From NCBI GenBank assembly GCA_026120035.1, contig JALRME010000008.1, positions 434,001-498,000 of the forward strand: a DNA stretch of 64,000 nucleotides. Direction: 5' to 3'. The notes beneath the pieces were generated by a model. It had not been told where the DNA came from. It searched no databases and was given only the letters and a program-made list of their open reading frames with translations. Positions 48,598 through 61,104 of the stretch are shown in pieces. The DNA is from Coleophoma eucalyptorum. Its lineage: Eukaryota; Ascomycota; Leotiomycetes; Helotiales; Dermateaceae. The position numbers were made by a program, and so were the translations under genes. Position 1 is the first letter of the stretch. Every line of letters begins with the position of its first letter.

Positions 48598-49970
48598 TTA
48601 TCCAGCCCATACTACCACAATTGTAGACAAAACTGAAGGTCGGATTAAAGTGAAAGACTCTACTTTGAAGCGCGGGTCCGCTGCTGTAAATAAAGCAATC
48701 CACTCCTCTTTAGATCGTTCTTTCGCATTGAAAAGTAGATGCATCATAACATCACTAATCCTGTTGTCAAAATTCAGCTTAGCTGTTCATTGAGTAGGCC
48801 ATTATACGCTTACCATATCTGCTGGTCCTCAGTTGCTCTACCCTCAGGGGATCCTTCTACGACAGCTTCATTAAGAATGATGCGATTACCTGGATCTAGG
48901 ACAGGGATCTGATTGCGTAGGATCTGTATGACATCCGCATCGGGCCAGTCATGCAAGATGACCCTGAAAATATGAACATCGGCCTTTCTCTCCTGAACTG
49001 TGAAGAAGTCGTACGCTTCGAAGGACATGCGGTCTTGTAGCCCATCTGGGATTCTGGCTTGAGCCACAACACCCGGCAGGTCCTGAACTATACCCTCTTG
49101 AACCCCTGGAAACTTCTTCAAAATGGCTGCCATCAGTGGCCCATTGGAGCCGCCGATGTCAACGACAGTTTGTGGACATTTGTCGCCGGACCAGTCAACG
49201 CTGTTGACAAAGTGAACAGGGTCTCTGGCAGGGTGGGTCATGATAAGCTCTTGGCCATTAGCAAATCGTTTTTGACGCTTTGCATCCTTGTCTAAAAGTG
49301 AAAAGTATCCATCCTTCCCACCGTTGGCTAAGGCTACTGCAGCCTTGGTAGTGTCCTCAGATACAGGATATTCTTTCAGACAATCGGCCCATTTGGCTGC
49401 AGCCGGTGCCACGTCGTCTGTACAGAAGCCAACCCAATCCATTAATCCGGGCACTGTAACTAGTACCTGAGAAAAGCTATTGTGCATTACAATGTCTTTC
49501 TCTGGCTCTTCGAAAAGACGGAGCGAAATAGCCGCACGTATAATGTGCTGCGTGGTTCCTTCTGTTAGTCCGCATCGTTTTCCTAATTCGGCATATGATA
49601 TTCGTTCATTTAACTCAAGTTTCTGTGGTATCTGGAACTTGTATATGACATCCAGAAGCCCCGGAAAAGCGGACTCAATAGAAGTTAATAAAACCCTTTG
49701 AAAAGGATGAAGGCATAGAACACTTACCCAACTTGCAGCAGAGAGGAGTATGTATGGCAGAGGTCCCATGACAAGAGCCCGCATTTCTTCAAGTGCTTCT
49801 AAAAGAGCAACTCTATCACCTTCCTTAGATGGGGGCAAGGTGAGCATTGGTGGGCCGTCGCTACTGAAAGTAGGTTCAGGCAACAACTCAGATTTAAGTG
49901 CATTATGAATCTCTGCCGTATGGGCCTGGATAGTGCTGGCTAGTTCAAGGAGTGATCGATTTGGTGCCAT
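48598..49970 (-). CDS. SAM-dependent O-methyltransferase (class II type)
   Basis: Three exons on the minus strand: 49970-49728, 49673-48814, 48760-48598; 421 aa, normal for fungal secondary-metabolite O-methyltransferases. A winged-helix dimerisation part (RISYAELGKRCGLTEGTTQHIIRAA) is followed by the SAM site TVVDIGGSNGPLM and LPGVVAQA, and by the catalytic His in VILHDWPDADV. The last 53 residues (DVMMHLLFNAKERSKEEW, ESFTLIRPSVLS) come from exon 3, which is missed if the reading is stopped at 48810. It would methylate a phenolic or polyketide hydroxyl. No polyketide or peptide synthase is present in the window. Confidence 0.92.
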
Positions 49971-51107
49971 CTCTGCTTTGAATAACCTAAGTTATGAATA
50001 GAAAATAGTTTATTGTGAACTGCGGTCTAAAGCAACGGTGCTCACTGAGTGTGTTTATATAGAGGGCGATTACGGTCATAGATATACCTTTTGAAACTGT
50101 CTCTGCTAGACATAGAGTATCATAGGACGACTTGTACGAGTTTTTATCAAGGATATACTGTACACTATTCCGTCGATACATGCTTTAAGAGCGCTCCCTA
50201 GTTGGTACCACACTATGGGTATGTGAACCGAGCCTTGCACCTCTATCATTTTGTCAAGTGTTGCAATCTAGATGCACGCTTGCGTAAATAATTGTAGTAA
50301 GCCTCGCTTATTTTGAAGCTCATCATACAAAAGGCTCTTGCAAGCAGCTACAGGATTGGTTCGGCCAGCTCAGGGGTAAGCACACTGTGCCGCATACGTG
50401 TATTCAAATGCTGACCTCATTCTGCAGTGAGATAAACCTTACAAATTTTAAAACCATGGACATAAGGTTATCCAATCAGCATATAAGTCTCGGTTTCTGG
50501 CTTCAGTAGATACTAAATCCATCTTATCACCGACACATCCAAACGAGGGAAATATTGTACCCGAATTGGCTATGTGTTCCATCTTGTGATTGTCCGCAAA
50601 TTATCCAATGCGCTTAGAGCATTACAGCGCCGCCATAGATGTCATTTGTTCACCACCCACCAAATTAAGAGCGATTTTCTGCTTGAGTCGATACCAGGTG
50701 GTCTACTGCTCGAGCCGATGCAAGTTTGAGCCGATATAACGAGTTTCGTCCAAGACTCTTCTCCAAGCGATCATTTCTCAAGGGATAAGAATTCGAAACG
50801 CTTCTAAAGCGCGACCGGTCAAAACTAGGGTGATGGATCGCATGGACTATCCATATCACTGGAATGAATCTTGCTGAGGATCTTGTCGTTCTCTGTATCA
50901 AAAGCAACCCATTCGCCGTCGTGATTCTGCATGCTGAGAGTCCATTCGCTAGCCTAGGTACCAAAAAGCAAGAAGTTAACATCGGGAATTATTTTGTAAC
51001 TTCAGAAGCAATGTGATTTTACTAGATTATTGAATAGTATAAACTCTCAGTGCAACAATTAGTAGTTTGTAGAATGTATCAATATTAATTATTCTTTTAA
51101 AATTAAA
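49971..51107. other. Intergenic, 1.1 kb
   Basis: Upstream of the methyltransferase and downstream of the FMN oxidase. Only short frames without motifs on the minus strand; no repeat is evident. Confidence 0.4.
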
Positions 51108-52567
51108 TTACAATTTAGCTTTTCCTTTGACTTTGTTATATAGAGGGACTAGAGTGCCATCTGAAGCCACCCTCGCCAAATGCTGAGGACCAATGTTCTT
51201 GACTGAAGTCACACCAACCATAGTCATGGTTGCAACGAATTCGTCATAGAGGAGTTTCAATGCCAGTTCAACACCTTCTTCACCATTGTACTGTGAACTA
51301 TAAGCCAACCCCTCTAAACTTTCAAACATAGGACTATTACTTACACCGAGACCCCAGAGGGCTATACGTCCTACGAAACAAAAGTCTGCGCCTAGAGCAA
51401 GAGCTTTGAAAACGTCAGCCCCACGGCGAATGCCACCATCAAAATGCACCTCAATTCGTCCAGCGACCGCTTTGACGACTCCAGGAAGCGCCTCAAGTGT
51501 TGATGAAATACCATCAAGTTGTCGACCCCCATGATTAGACACAATGATGCCATCAGCGCCAGATGCAACGGCCAAATCGGCGTCTTCCGGGTTCATAACT
51601 ACAGCAATGAGTGCATATTCGCTCACAGCTTTAGAGGCGGCTCACTGCCTTTCAACCAAACTTGCATCTTAGTGTTCTGCTTGAACCATTTCACTTTCTC
51701 CCATGTCATTCCTCGATCTAGGCAATTAGGTATAGATCAGCTGAAGTCGTATATGACATCAAGTTTAATTACTCACCGTAACCCATACGGAAATTGGGAG
51801 ATTTAGCGCGAAAGTCGACATCAGGAGGTAAATTGGGTACCATCAAGCCTTCGAGGATGCTGAAGTTGTTTTTATATTCGTTTAACCTTCGTCCGAGGAT
51901 AGGCAGATCAACTGTAATCCAGAGTACTTTGGCACCAGCCGCTTGCCTTCGTTAGCCATCAGAGTCCATAGTAAGCTATATTTCCTACCTTCTGCTTTTC
52001 GAATGGGAAAGAGATTTGCTTCAGGATCCACAACGACGCTCAGTTGCTGGGCATAGGGAACCCCATAACCCACGCCCTGCTTGATAACATCCTCAATTGA
52101 TGAGTTTGACCAGCTAGACAGACACATAGGAATTCCAGCTTTGGCAGCAGCTCGTGAGACACCCAACTCTCTATGAGGGTGAGCAACGCCGTGAATACCA
52201 GTTGGAGAGAACCCAAGAGGCATGGAAGTCTGCTTTGATTTAGCGAAGAACCAGCCAGTAATAAATATATCCACCTTCACTCCCCAGCATACAGAAGTTG
52301 GGTCAACATGGCGGACATCTTTCATAACACGAGGGAGCAACCGATAACGATCAAAAGAACCACAATTATCCCGAGCTCTACATTTTTATCAGAATCAACC
52401 AAAGATTTCTTTCAATTGGGGTTAAAGCGCGATACTTACGTTATCATGTCCATTGCGCCACCAGCAATAAACTCGCGGGTAGTTTGGGTGACTCGCTTGT
52501 TGCAGAATTCAATGAGATCAGCAATGCAATGCACATTGTTATCGAGAGACTGTGTACGGCCGGCCAT
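51108..52567 (-). CDS. FMN-dependent 2-hydroxyacid oxidase/dehydrogenase, peroxisomal type
   Basis: Seven exons on the minus strand: 52567-52440, 52377-52275, 52229-51989, 51941-51777, 51717-51646, 51598-51345, 51290-51108; 381 aa, the usual length of glycolate-oxidase-type enzymes. Motifs: REFIAGGAMD, MPLGFSPTGIHGVAHP, VLWITVDLPILGRR, the active site GIIVSNHGGRQLDG (His) and FDGGIRRGADVFKALALGADFCFVGR (Arg, FMN phosphate). No heme domain, so it is an oxidase/dehydrogenase rather than full cytochrome b2. The C-terminal AKL is a PTS1 variant, indicating a peroxisome. It oxidises an L-2-hydroxyacid (glycolate, lactate or mandelate types) to the 2-oxoacid. Intron 52230-52274 is 45 nt without a stop, so retention would add 15 residues in frame. 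Diverges from the permease gene. Confidence 0.92.
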
Positions 52568-53003
52568 TGTGATTGAAATTGTCCTCAAAGTTACATCAAT
52601 TCCTGTATTCAAAATTATTGCAGAATGGTGAAAAAACGAGATTGAAAGAAACAGGAGAAGATATTGGTAGCTTAAACCACTTTCATGATTCTCTATGCAA
52701 CTACAACTAGAATGAGAGCCCAGGATGCCGGGCGTACTGTCTCCGAGCTGTGAGCTGAGTCAAAGTCTGGCCCAACCACTTGAATAACCCATCCTTATCT
52801 GACTCGGCTCTGTTGCTGCTATACACTTCCTATTCCGTACTATAATAATATTCGATGATTCGATAAGGGTTGGGATAATCTGTACTAGAGTTAATCAGTG
52901 AAGAAATATTTAAACGATGACCCAATGCCCTCAAATCTACAAGTGGCATATCTAATTCTCAGTTCATTCGTAGTATAATTACCACAACGCACTACTTATC
53001 TCA
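52568..53003. promoter_or_regulatory. Divergent promoter with two GAGCYGAGTCA elements
   Basis: A 436-bp region between the FMN oxidase and the permease. Holds GAGCTGAGTCA (52752-52762) and TGACTCGGCTC (52800-52810, reverse complement of GAGCCGAGTCA), 37 bp apart. Same element as upstream of the Myb, amine oxidase and D-hydroxyacid dehydrogenase genes. Confidence 0.55.
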
Positions 53004-54799
53004 ATGGAGAAATCTGCGCAGGGAAAATCCCTAGGCGATCTCGCCCTCGTTGAGAGCTACAGCCAAGGCGAGGTCCATGAGGTAGCCGACGGGTGTAAGA
53101 GCCCAGGCTCGGATCAAGACGCTGGAATGAAGCAGACATTACGACACTTGAGGCCCCGTCATATAAAACTCATGGCTTAGTCTGGTGCTATTGGAACTGG
53201 TTTATTCGTTGGTTCAGGCTCAGCTCTTGCCAGAGCAGGACCGCTGGGTTTGCTTTTAGGTTACTCCATCTACTCCTTGCTCGTGTGGTCGACTTTCAAT
53301 ACCGTCGGCGAAATGGTTGTATGGCTGCCCGTCGATGGCTCGTTTATCGTCTTCGCCCACGCGTACCTCGACGATGCCTGGGGCTTTGCTCTTGGCCGGC
53401 TTTACACCGTCACTAATTCGCTCGCCGCCGCTGGGGAGGTTTCTGCCGTGGCTACCATCTTCAGCTTTTGGACTGATTCTGTTAACAATGGTGTGTTGGC
53501 GACCAGAAGCCTTTAAATATCCTCAGACTGACAATGGTGATTTCAAACCTAGCTGTATATGTAGCTATTATTACTACATCACTATTCGCCCTTAATGTTT
53601 TCGGTGTCCGCATTATGGAGAAGGAGAATTTTATTTCTCCATATTTAAAATCATTCTCATCCTGGGTTTATTGATTATGACCTGTGAGTCTTTTTAAGGC
53701 TGTTGAGAAGAAGCCTGCTTATGTATTTCTAGTTATCCTCATAGTGGGAGGTAACCCTCAACACAATGCCTTTGGATTTACGAACTGGAAAAATCCAGGC
53801 CCTCTTAATGAATATATCGCCTCTGGCAGCTGGGGCGATTTTTTGGGCTTCTGGTCCATCTTTATTCAGGCAGCTTTCGCCTTTGGTGGTCCCGATTATA
53901 TTTCTCTCTGTGCCGGCGAAGCTCATAATCCACGCCGCGTTTTGCCATCGGTCTTCAAGCGAGTCATATACCGATTGGCTTTCTTCTATATATTGGGTGT
54001 CCTAGCCATTGGCATTCTTGTCCCTTACGATGATGAAAACCTTGGCTCCAATAAGCCAGGCGCTGGTGCATCTCCATTTGTCATCGGTATTACCCGTCTT
54101 GGTATCCCCGTCCTTCCACACATAATCAACGCTATGTTGCTCACTTCTGCCTGGTCTTGCGCCCTTGAACTTTTCTATGCATCTACTCGATCTTTATATG
54201 CATTGGCGGTCGACGGCAAAACTCCTAAATTTCTCCTCCTCACCTGGCGAGGTGTCCCTACTTTTTGTGTTGTTGCAGTCTGGATAGTAACTTGGATTGC
54301 GTATATGTCAGCGGCAAACAACTCTCTCACTGTCTTCACCTGGCTAACTAGTATCGTCGGCTCTGCCAACTTATTAATTTATTGCATCTTCCACATCACT
54401 TATATCCGATTCCGTCGCGCACAAATGGTTCAGGGTATAACCGATGAGCAGCGACCCTGGTTCCGTCGACACCAGTACTACTTTTCGATTGTATCTCTCA
54501 TTTTCTACCTCATCATCTACTTTACGAATGGTTTTGCAGTCTTTACAGAAGGTAATTGGTCAGTTGAAAACTTCATAATCGCTTACTTCTCGGTCGCTCT
54601 TTTCCTCGTCACCTACTTGGGCTACAAGATTTGGAAGCGTCCTCTTATGGCCCCTCTTACAGAAGTGCCGCTCTATGCTGGCCTTTCTGCCTCAGACATA
54701 GACGTTAGGGTTACGGAGCCTGAGCCGAAAACAAAACTTGAAAAGGCAAGCAGGTGGCTCTGGGTTGAGAGGAAGAGGTATTATATGTGTAGCTTCTGA
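53004..54799 (+). pseudogene. Amino-acid / GABA-type permease, broken
   Basis: APC-superfamily amino-acid permease of the fungal YAT type: RHLRPRHIKLMA, SGAIGTGLFVGSGSALARAGPLG, DGSFIVFAHAYLDDAWGF and, after an intron at 53684-53732, AFAFGGPDYISLCAGEAHNPRRVLP and DGKTPKFLLLTWRGVP. Three lesions are seen. Codon 59 is TAG (53178-53180) inside the conserved MA-GAIGTGLF segment. The frame changes at 53485-53539 around a 46-nt insert flanked by 9-nt direct repeats. One base is missing near 53615, where FGVRI should pass to YGEGEF. The rest is well preserved, so the loss looks recent, unless the assembly is wrong. An intact copy would import amino acids or amines across the plasma membrane. Confidence 0.75.
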
Positions 54800-56054
54800 T
54801 ACATACATACATACATTTAAGAGGAATAACAGAACAAAATCTCTTCGAAGCTATATCTTTTATAAATTTATACAATTATGAATTATGGCCTTTGTCAGTC
54901 GTTATGGAAGTCTTCTCTGTTAACTAGGACTTCACATGATCTCATCGGGCCTCGCCCTGAGAGCCTTAGGAGTTCAGGACTACTAAAATGGCATATTGTC
55001 CCCTAATAACGAAAAATCTAAGTGTTGAAGCAGAAAGCTATAACAAATCAAATTACCAGTCCCAGGGAGACATTTTAAATAAGGTCAAAAGTGGCGTGTT
55101 ACCCCCATTTTAGGGTACACGGCTCCCTCTCCCTATCTATATATACCACACTCTCTATAGTCTCAATTCTAGAACTTGTACAATAGCTTTTAAAATTTGA
55201 CAGATATTCTAGTCAATATAGTTGCGCTACGACCTACGTTATATAACAGATCAGCTTTATCAATACTACTCGAAGGAATGTAACATTAGTTGAAACAGAG
55301 CAACAAAATTTAAATAGCCGGAACAACTTCAATCAATAAATTATACGACCTTAGATCGAAGTGTCTGCTGTCTATTGCTCTTCGATAAAGAGTTGCGAGG
55401 CATACATGTTAATCAAGATCTCCAGCCGATTAGTGTACAAGCTTAAGCACAAAAGCGCCGGCACAAAACCAGCACAAGAGAAGTCTGGTAATATCGATTC
55501 ACCCAATCTGACAAGAGGATCGCCTATATTCATTGCCGTGTAGATACCCGGTCCTAACGTATATGTCAGTCTTCCTACACAGCTTTTTTACTTTGATGTT
55601 TGACTGGCAGCTGAAGGGCGCGTTGCTTAAGACTAGTGCTTTACTGCTTCCCTATCCGAGGAACGGGAAAAGTTGCCCTATATGGAAAAAGGATGAATTC
55701 ATCTTCGATGCAAGATCGCAATGATCATTTCGGTTTATACTAGAGATAATCTAGCACCTAGCACAACTTGATTTGACTGAGCCGAGTCAAATCCCACTTC
55801 CTGGCTGCATCCGCGTATCGGGTGTTCATGATGGTAGACCAGGGATACCCTAGTTCCTCTTGGTCCTTTGTCGGTAGCAATTGATTGGCAGAGGCGCTCC
55901 GATCGACATCATGATAACGAGTTCGTGGAATCTAATCAAGAAAAGAATTTCGACATTAACACAAACTTCGAGTACCGTTACCTTATAGCTTACTATTACG
56001 GACCAAGTCAAATTGCACACTCCTTATCCTCCCATACACTCAATTTTTCTAAAA
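54800..56054. promoter_or_regulatory. Intergenic upstream of Myb gene, one GAGCCGAGTCA element
   Basis: 1.25 kb, AT-rich with no gene. GAGCCGAGTCA lies at 55779-55789 (preceded by TGACT), about 265 bp before the Myb start, so the regulator may control itself. Confidence 0.5.
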
Positions 56055-57622
56055 ATGCTTCCTGTACCTAGAAAACCTTGGACTGCTGAGGAGGATTCCA
56101 CCTTAGTGAATCTTGTCCAGCTATTAGGGGACGAGAGAGGCCCGCAAGGGCGATGGGGTGGGATATCTAAGTCTATCCCAGGCCGAACTGCGAAGGCATA
56201 ATCTCCTCCTGTATGCATATCTGGGCCGTCCTGACATGGTATCAGAATTGCCGCAAACGTTGGTTCCATTCCCTAGACCCCACTTTGCGGAAAGGGAAAT
56301 GGACAAAGGAGGAGGATGAACTCCTTCTTAAATACCATAAGGAATTTGGACCGGCATGGAAGAAAATTGGTTGGTTCGACTCAAATCCGTAATTAAAGAA
56401 CCATTCCTGACTTTTCTCTAGCTCTGCAAATTACAGGTCGGAAGGACGACCAATGTTCGAAGCGTTATTCCGAAATTCTTGATCCCTCGGCCTCAGATCG
56501 GCTGCGCCATTGGTCCAAAGAAGAAGATCTACTACTTATAGATGAGGTCCAACGGAGGGGCACATCATGGAGCAAAATATCAAACAGTTTGAGTGGCCGT
56601 ACAGCACTTACATGCCGAAATAGATGGAGAAAACTATCTCGACAACTATCGACGCGAAAGACTTCCGCCAACAAGAGACAAAAAACCGCATCCGGATACA
56701 CATCAACAGATGACACTGGCTCTGAAGCTCACCCAAGTCATGACTGGACCAGTTCTACTACCGACAGCAGCCTTGATGAACATTCTGTCACTGATACCAT
56801 GGAAAGGTTGACTCAGAAAGGCCTACAGCCCGCCTCATTGTTTGGCCTGACAGCAGCTTCGTCGCTGCACGAAATAATCACGACACTTCCAAGCAATATA
56901 GAGTCACTAGAGACATGGTGAACCCTATTAATAATATGTGGAGTAACCATGGCAGCTCAAATGCTTACAGTGATTGCACGGCCTTTGCAGCAGATACTGA
57001 TATACAATCGAGAACGACGATTTCTTCCCGTGCTGACTCTCCAGAAAATGATGTCTGGCAGAGATTCCTTGATAATGAGAGCCACAGCTATTTTTTGGAC
57101 CCTGGCACTCCTTCAAGTACGTCATATTGGCACAATTCTCCGATACAGAATGGGCGATTACCTAGCATTACAGAAGGCTCCACGTGCAATATACCTCAGA
57201 CCACATCTAACAAACTGCCATCACCACTCCGGAGGAATCAAACGGAATCATATCAACACGCTGTAGATTTACCATCTGAGATTTACGGATCGCAAATAAT
57301 GGACTCAAATATACCCAGTGGATTCGATTCGCAGGGACTTTTACACCGGCCACAACAGTGGCAGCAGTTTCGGGGGCAGTGCTGTGACTCCCACTTCTCC
57401 CACTCCCTTGAAAGCGTGGCTCTGTCTCACCCGAAGCGACTGCAGCAGTATCATACAGAGTCTACAGCCACCATGGGACCGTGCTTTGTTCCGCCCACGG
57501 TAAATTCTCCAGGGGCCCCGAATACCCAAAATACCCAACCTGTACAGCAGCAAAATTCCAACGAAGTGCACCATCACTACCACTATCACTATCATGTATA
57601 TCACCACCAGGCCCAAGAATGA
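56055..57622 (+). CDS. Three-repeat Myb transcription factor, Bas1-like
   Basis: Four exons: 56055-56195, 56246-56369, 56422-56917, 56971-57622; 470 aa. Three Myb repeats are visible: KPWTAEEDSTLVNLVQLLG..GRWGGISKSIPGRTAKNCRKRW, KGKWTKEEDELLLKYHKEFGP and RHWSKEEDLLLIDEVQRRGTSWSKISNSLSGRTALTCRNRW. The second repeat ends in ITGRKDDQCSKRYSEIL, the form seen in Bas1-like fungal proteins. The tail has low complexity and a His/Tyr-rich end (HHHYHYHYH). The first intron has a GC donor (AAG|GCATAA), the only option that keeps the first repeat intact. The last intron (56918-56970) avoids a stop at 56919. Yeast Bas1 binds TGACTC (established), the core of the element repeated around this gene. Confidence 0.85.
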
Positions 57623-58767
57623 GCCAGTACAACTACCTATTTTTAGTATATGAAAATGATTTGGTAATCCAAATTATTACTTTAGATTTGCTAGAGCAAT
57701 GCTCGATCACCTCCAGAATTTCAAGTACTTATATAGTTCTTGAAACAGTATTGTAATTCTACGGACCTGTCCTTCGTTATGCATTCCGTGTGTGAAAATC
57801 AGTGCTCCATCGATATTCTTTATTCGTCTTTATTCCAAGGCTTTAGTTGAGGATCCCATAAGATTGAAAGCACTCAAGACTTCGGGATGTTAATTTTATT
57901 CACATTATTTGACTTTTGGCGGTCACTCTAATTATAAAAAGGTCTCACAATAGCTCGCGTTCGCTCCAGCATCTGAAAGCCTCTCTATCGCCAATGATCC
58001 TATTTAAGTGTTATATTCCACATAGCTATCAGAATTAGATTATCAATTGGACTCTACGTACTTAAAGATCTTGGAAGGCTATTAAATCTGGCTTGTCCAG
58101 TATAACATATCTGCCATTAGTCGGTGATTGTACGATCCTCGCAAAAGAGCCGAATATCTGTGGAGCAGAACAGCCGTGCGGCAGACAGATCGATCCCACT
58201 CTCGAAAAACAAAACCATGCTTGAATTTGACTCGGCCCAGTCCCCACACCAAAATAATGCTGTGATTTTTCGTGGGTCCAGATCCACTAGTCACTCTAGT
58301 TTGTTGCTGTAACCATTGAGGGGTCTCAGGTTTGACAGGAGCCATTCCGCATCTAACGTCCAGTACTGCTAAATCAGGCTAGTAGTAGGCCAGCATGTCA
58401 CCACGCAGTTCCTGGGTCACTAGCAGAGGCTCGGCTCCTGTATTGTAAGGGGTTCTTGGTAGCACTCAATTCAATCGAGAGGCACGTCGATTGGGCCCGG
58501 TATAGAAATTTAGAAAATTGACAAATAATCTGGAATTGCCCTATTAGCTAAGCCATTTGCAGCAAGTATAGATGGTATAGGCTTTAGTAGGAGATTTTGA
58601 TCCGAGACTCAGCTCATATTATCCTATCGATATAAATACCTAGTCCGCCAATACATGAGACCTAACCCATTCCAGTTCACGAATACAACCATATCAATTC
58701 TCTACCTAATATCTTTCTGTCTACGTCGTCTATAGAATTATACCCAACTATTGCATTGGATAAAAAG
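57623..58767. promoter_or_regulatory. Promoter region of copper amine oxidase with TGACTC elements
   Basis: 1.1 kb without genes. Elements: TGACTCGGCCC (58228-58238), CTCGGCTC (58430-58437, partial) and GACTCAGCTC (58606-58615, identical in reverse to the copy at 52752). A TATAAATA lies at 58631-58638, about 130 bp before the ATG. Confidence 0.5.
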
Positions 58768-61104
58768 ATGCAAGCCACATCAGACCTAGGGCTGGAAGCA
58801 CCTATCATTGTCCCTCAGACAAATGGAAATATCCAAACCAACAAAAGCACTCATCCACTTGACCCAGCCACTCCTGAGGAGTTGACAATTGCATCAAATG
58901 TTATCAAAGCTGCCTATGCAGACATCCCTCTACATTTCAAAGCCGCTGGCCTAGAAGAACCCCCGAAGAAGCTTATGGTCGCATACCTCGATGCAGAACA
59001 CGCCGGCCTTAAGCTACTACCAGTGGTTCCAAGATGGATATTCCTTATGTGGTACATTAAACGGACTCCTCGTCTCTTTGAAGCCATTGTCGATATCAAT
59101 ACCCAAGAGTTTATTCATCACAAGGAGTTGCCTCGTGATTTTCATGGGCCTGTTGACCGTACCGAACTACGTGAAGCTGCTGATACAGTCCTTGCGGATG
59201 AGAACGTAAAGAAGGAGATTGAGAGACTGAAGCTCACCGATACTTCCATCGTCTTAGATCCATGGGACTATGGTGTTGATGGCAAGGAGACTCAAGAGAG
59301 GCATACCCAGGTATGAAGACAGCTACGACTTCAGTTGAAAATCCTAATAGCCATCTAGGTTTTCATGTATATGCGGAATCCAAAGAACGACAGCCCCGAT
59401 TCAAACCACTATGCGTTCCCACTGGACTTCATGGTAGTCGTTGATTTGGTGGCTATGAAGGTGAAGCGTATCGTACGACTTCCTTTGGGAGCAGACCACT
59501 CTACTACTGAAGTTGGATCTGAAGTCCCCCACCACCAAACCGATCCCGTTGAGCCAGAGTATGATCACAAACTACAGAAGAATCCTGCTCGAACAACAAC
59601 AAAGCCATATAATGTTGTCCAACCGGAGGGACCATCATTCTCTGTCACTGGTCATCTTATTGAGTGGGAGAAGCACCGCTTCCGTGTCGGCTTCAACTGG
59701 AGAGAGGGTACTTTAACTCGAAATACATAATAACTGCAGCAAGAATACTACTAATTATTTTGCTTAGGTATGACATTGCACGACTTGTCTTTTGATGGCA
59801 AGAGCAACTTTTACCGACTCTCTCTCTCCGAAATGTTCGTCCCATACGGTGACCCCAGAGAGCCCCTCCACCGAAAGGGTGCTTTTGATCTTGGAAATGT
59901 TGGTGCTGGTGTTACTGCCAATAACTTGCAACGTACATAATACCATCTTATAACTTGAAGTGCAAATGCTAACAATCATTATTCCAGTCGGCTGTGACTG
60001 CCTTGGGTCTATCCAATATGTCAGTGGATGGGTTTTGGCGGTGGACGGAAGCCCAGCCCCACGACCAAACGCAATCTGCATTCACGAACAAGACAACGGT
60101 ATTCAGTGGAAACATACTAACCACCGTACCGGCAAGGCCACGGTCGTGCGAAAGCGTGAACTTGTTCTCCAGACCATTATCACAGTTGCTAACTACGAAT
60201 ATATCTTTGCTTGGATCTTTGACCAGTCTGGATCGATTACTTTCCAGACTCGTGCCACAGGCATTCTTTCTACACAACCTATTTCAAAAGGTGTCAAAGT
60301 TCCATGGGGAACTCGCGTTGCGGATGGTGTGATGGCTCCTTACCATCAGCACATCTTCAACCTACGCATTGATCCCGCTATTGGTGGTCACAAGAATACC
60401 TTTACTATTACCGACTCTAAGGCGCTCCCATGGGATGAAGAGATTAATCCCCATGGAACTGGTTACGTTACCAAGGAAGATATAGTACGACGAGCGGGTT
60501 ATTATGATAACGATGTCTCCAAAAACAGAACTTTCAAAATGGTTAACGAGAACATTGAAAATCCGGTCTCATTAACACCTATTGGATACAAATTAGTTCC
60601 TATTGCTAGTCAGGTAAGCTATCTTTAATATCCTGTCTTTGAGTTCACATGTTAACTAGCCAAAAGCTACTTCTTGCACATCCAGGTACATGGCATTCCC
60701 GCCGCTCCGAATTTGCCGATCACACAATCTGGGTTACTCCATATGAAGACAGACAATTATTTCCGGCCGGCGACTATACTAATCAATCTATCGGTGGTAC
60801 TGGTATATCTTCCTGGCCCTCGACAGTTGAGCGCGCACCAGTTCGCAATGAGGATATTGTCATCTGGCACACATATGGATTTACCCATAACCCCCGAGTC
60901 GAGGATTTCCCCGTCATGCCTGCTGAGATTGCCGAGGTGCATCTCAAACCATATAACTTTGCGCTTTTCAACCCTGCCAACGACGTTCCCCAAAGCACTC
61001 AAGAGATTAACAAGAGTGTCCTGGTGGGAAGTGCTCCTTCGGATGTTGATGAGGGTGCTATTGTTGGTGGGGAAGCCAAAGTTTGTGGCGGCTATGTAGC
61101 ATAA
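58768..61104 (+). CDS. Copper amine oxidase (topaquinone enzyme)
   Basis: Five exons: 58768-59310, 59359-59707, 59768-59932, 59988-60613, 60667-61104; 706 aa, family-typical. N2/N3 domains come first (HPLDPATPEELTIASNVIKAA). The catalytic domain shows the base loop KGAFDLGNVGAG, the topaquinone site TVANYEYIFAW (Tyr about 422), copper ligands HQHIFNLRID (His about 472 and 474), and the third His in WHTYGFTHNPRVEDFPVMP. It oxidises primary amines to aldehydes with NH3 and H2O2. No signal peptide and no PTS1 (end GGYVA), so its compartment is unclear. Exon 5 was started at 60667 (CCAAAAG|CTA) since only that keeps the frame. It lies between the Myb regulator and the D-hydroxyacid dehydrogenase, all on one strand. 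Confidence 0.95.

Noticed and set aside
51599..51645. GC donor (AAAG|GCAGTG) in the FMN oxidase
   Set aside because: A GT donor four bases on (A|GTGAGC) gives LKGIMNPEDAD in the right phase, so a normal intron is enough.
53010..53180. Intron (GTAAGA...CTTAG) removing the TAG in the permease
   Set aside because: It would delete RHLRPRHIKLMA, a conserved part of the family, so the TAG is treated as a real stop.
54800..56054. Small plus-strand frames before the Myb gene
   Set aside because: Short, AT-rich and without motifs; treated as intergenic.
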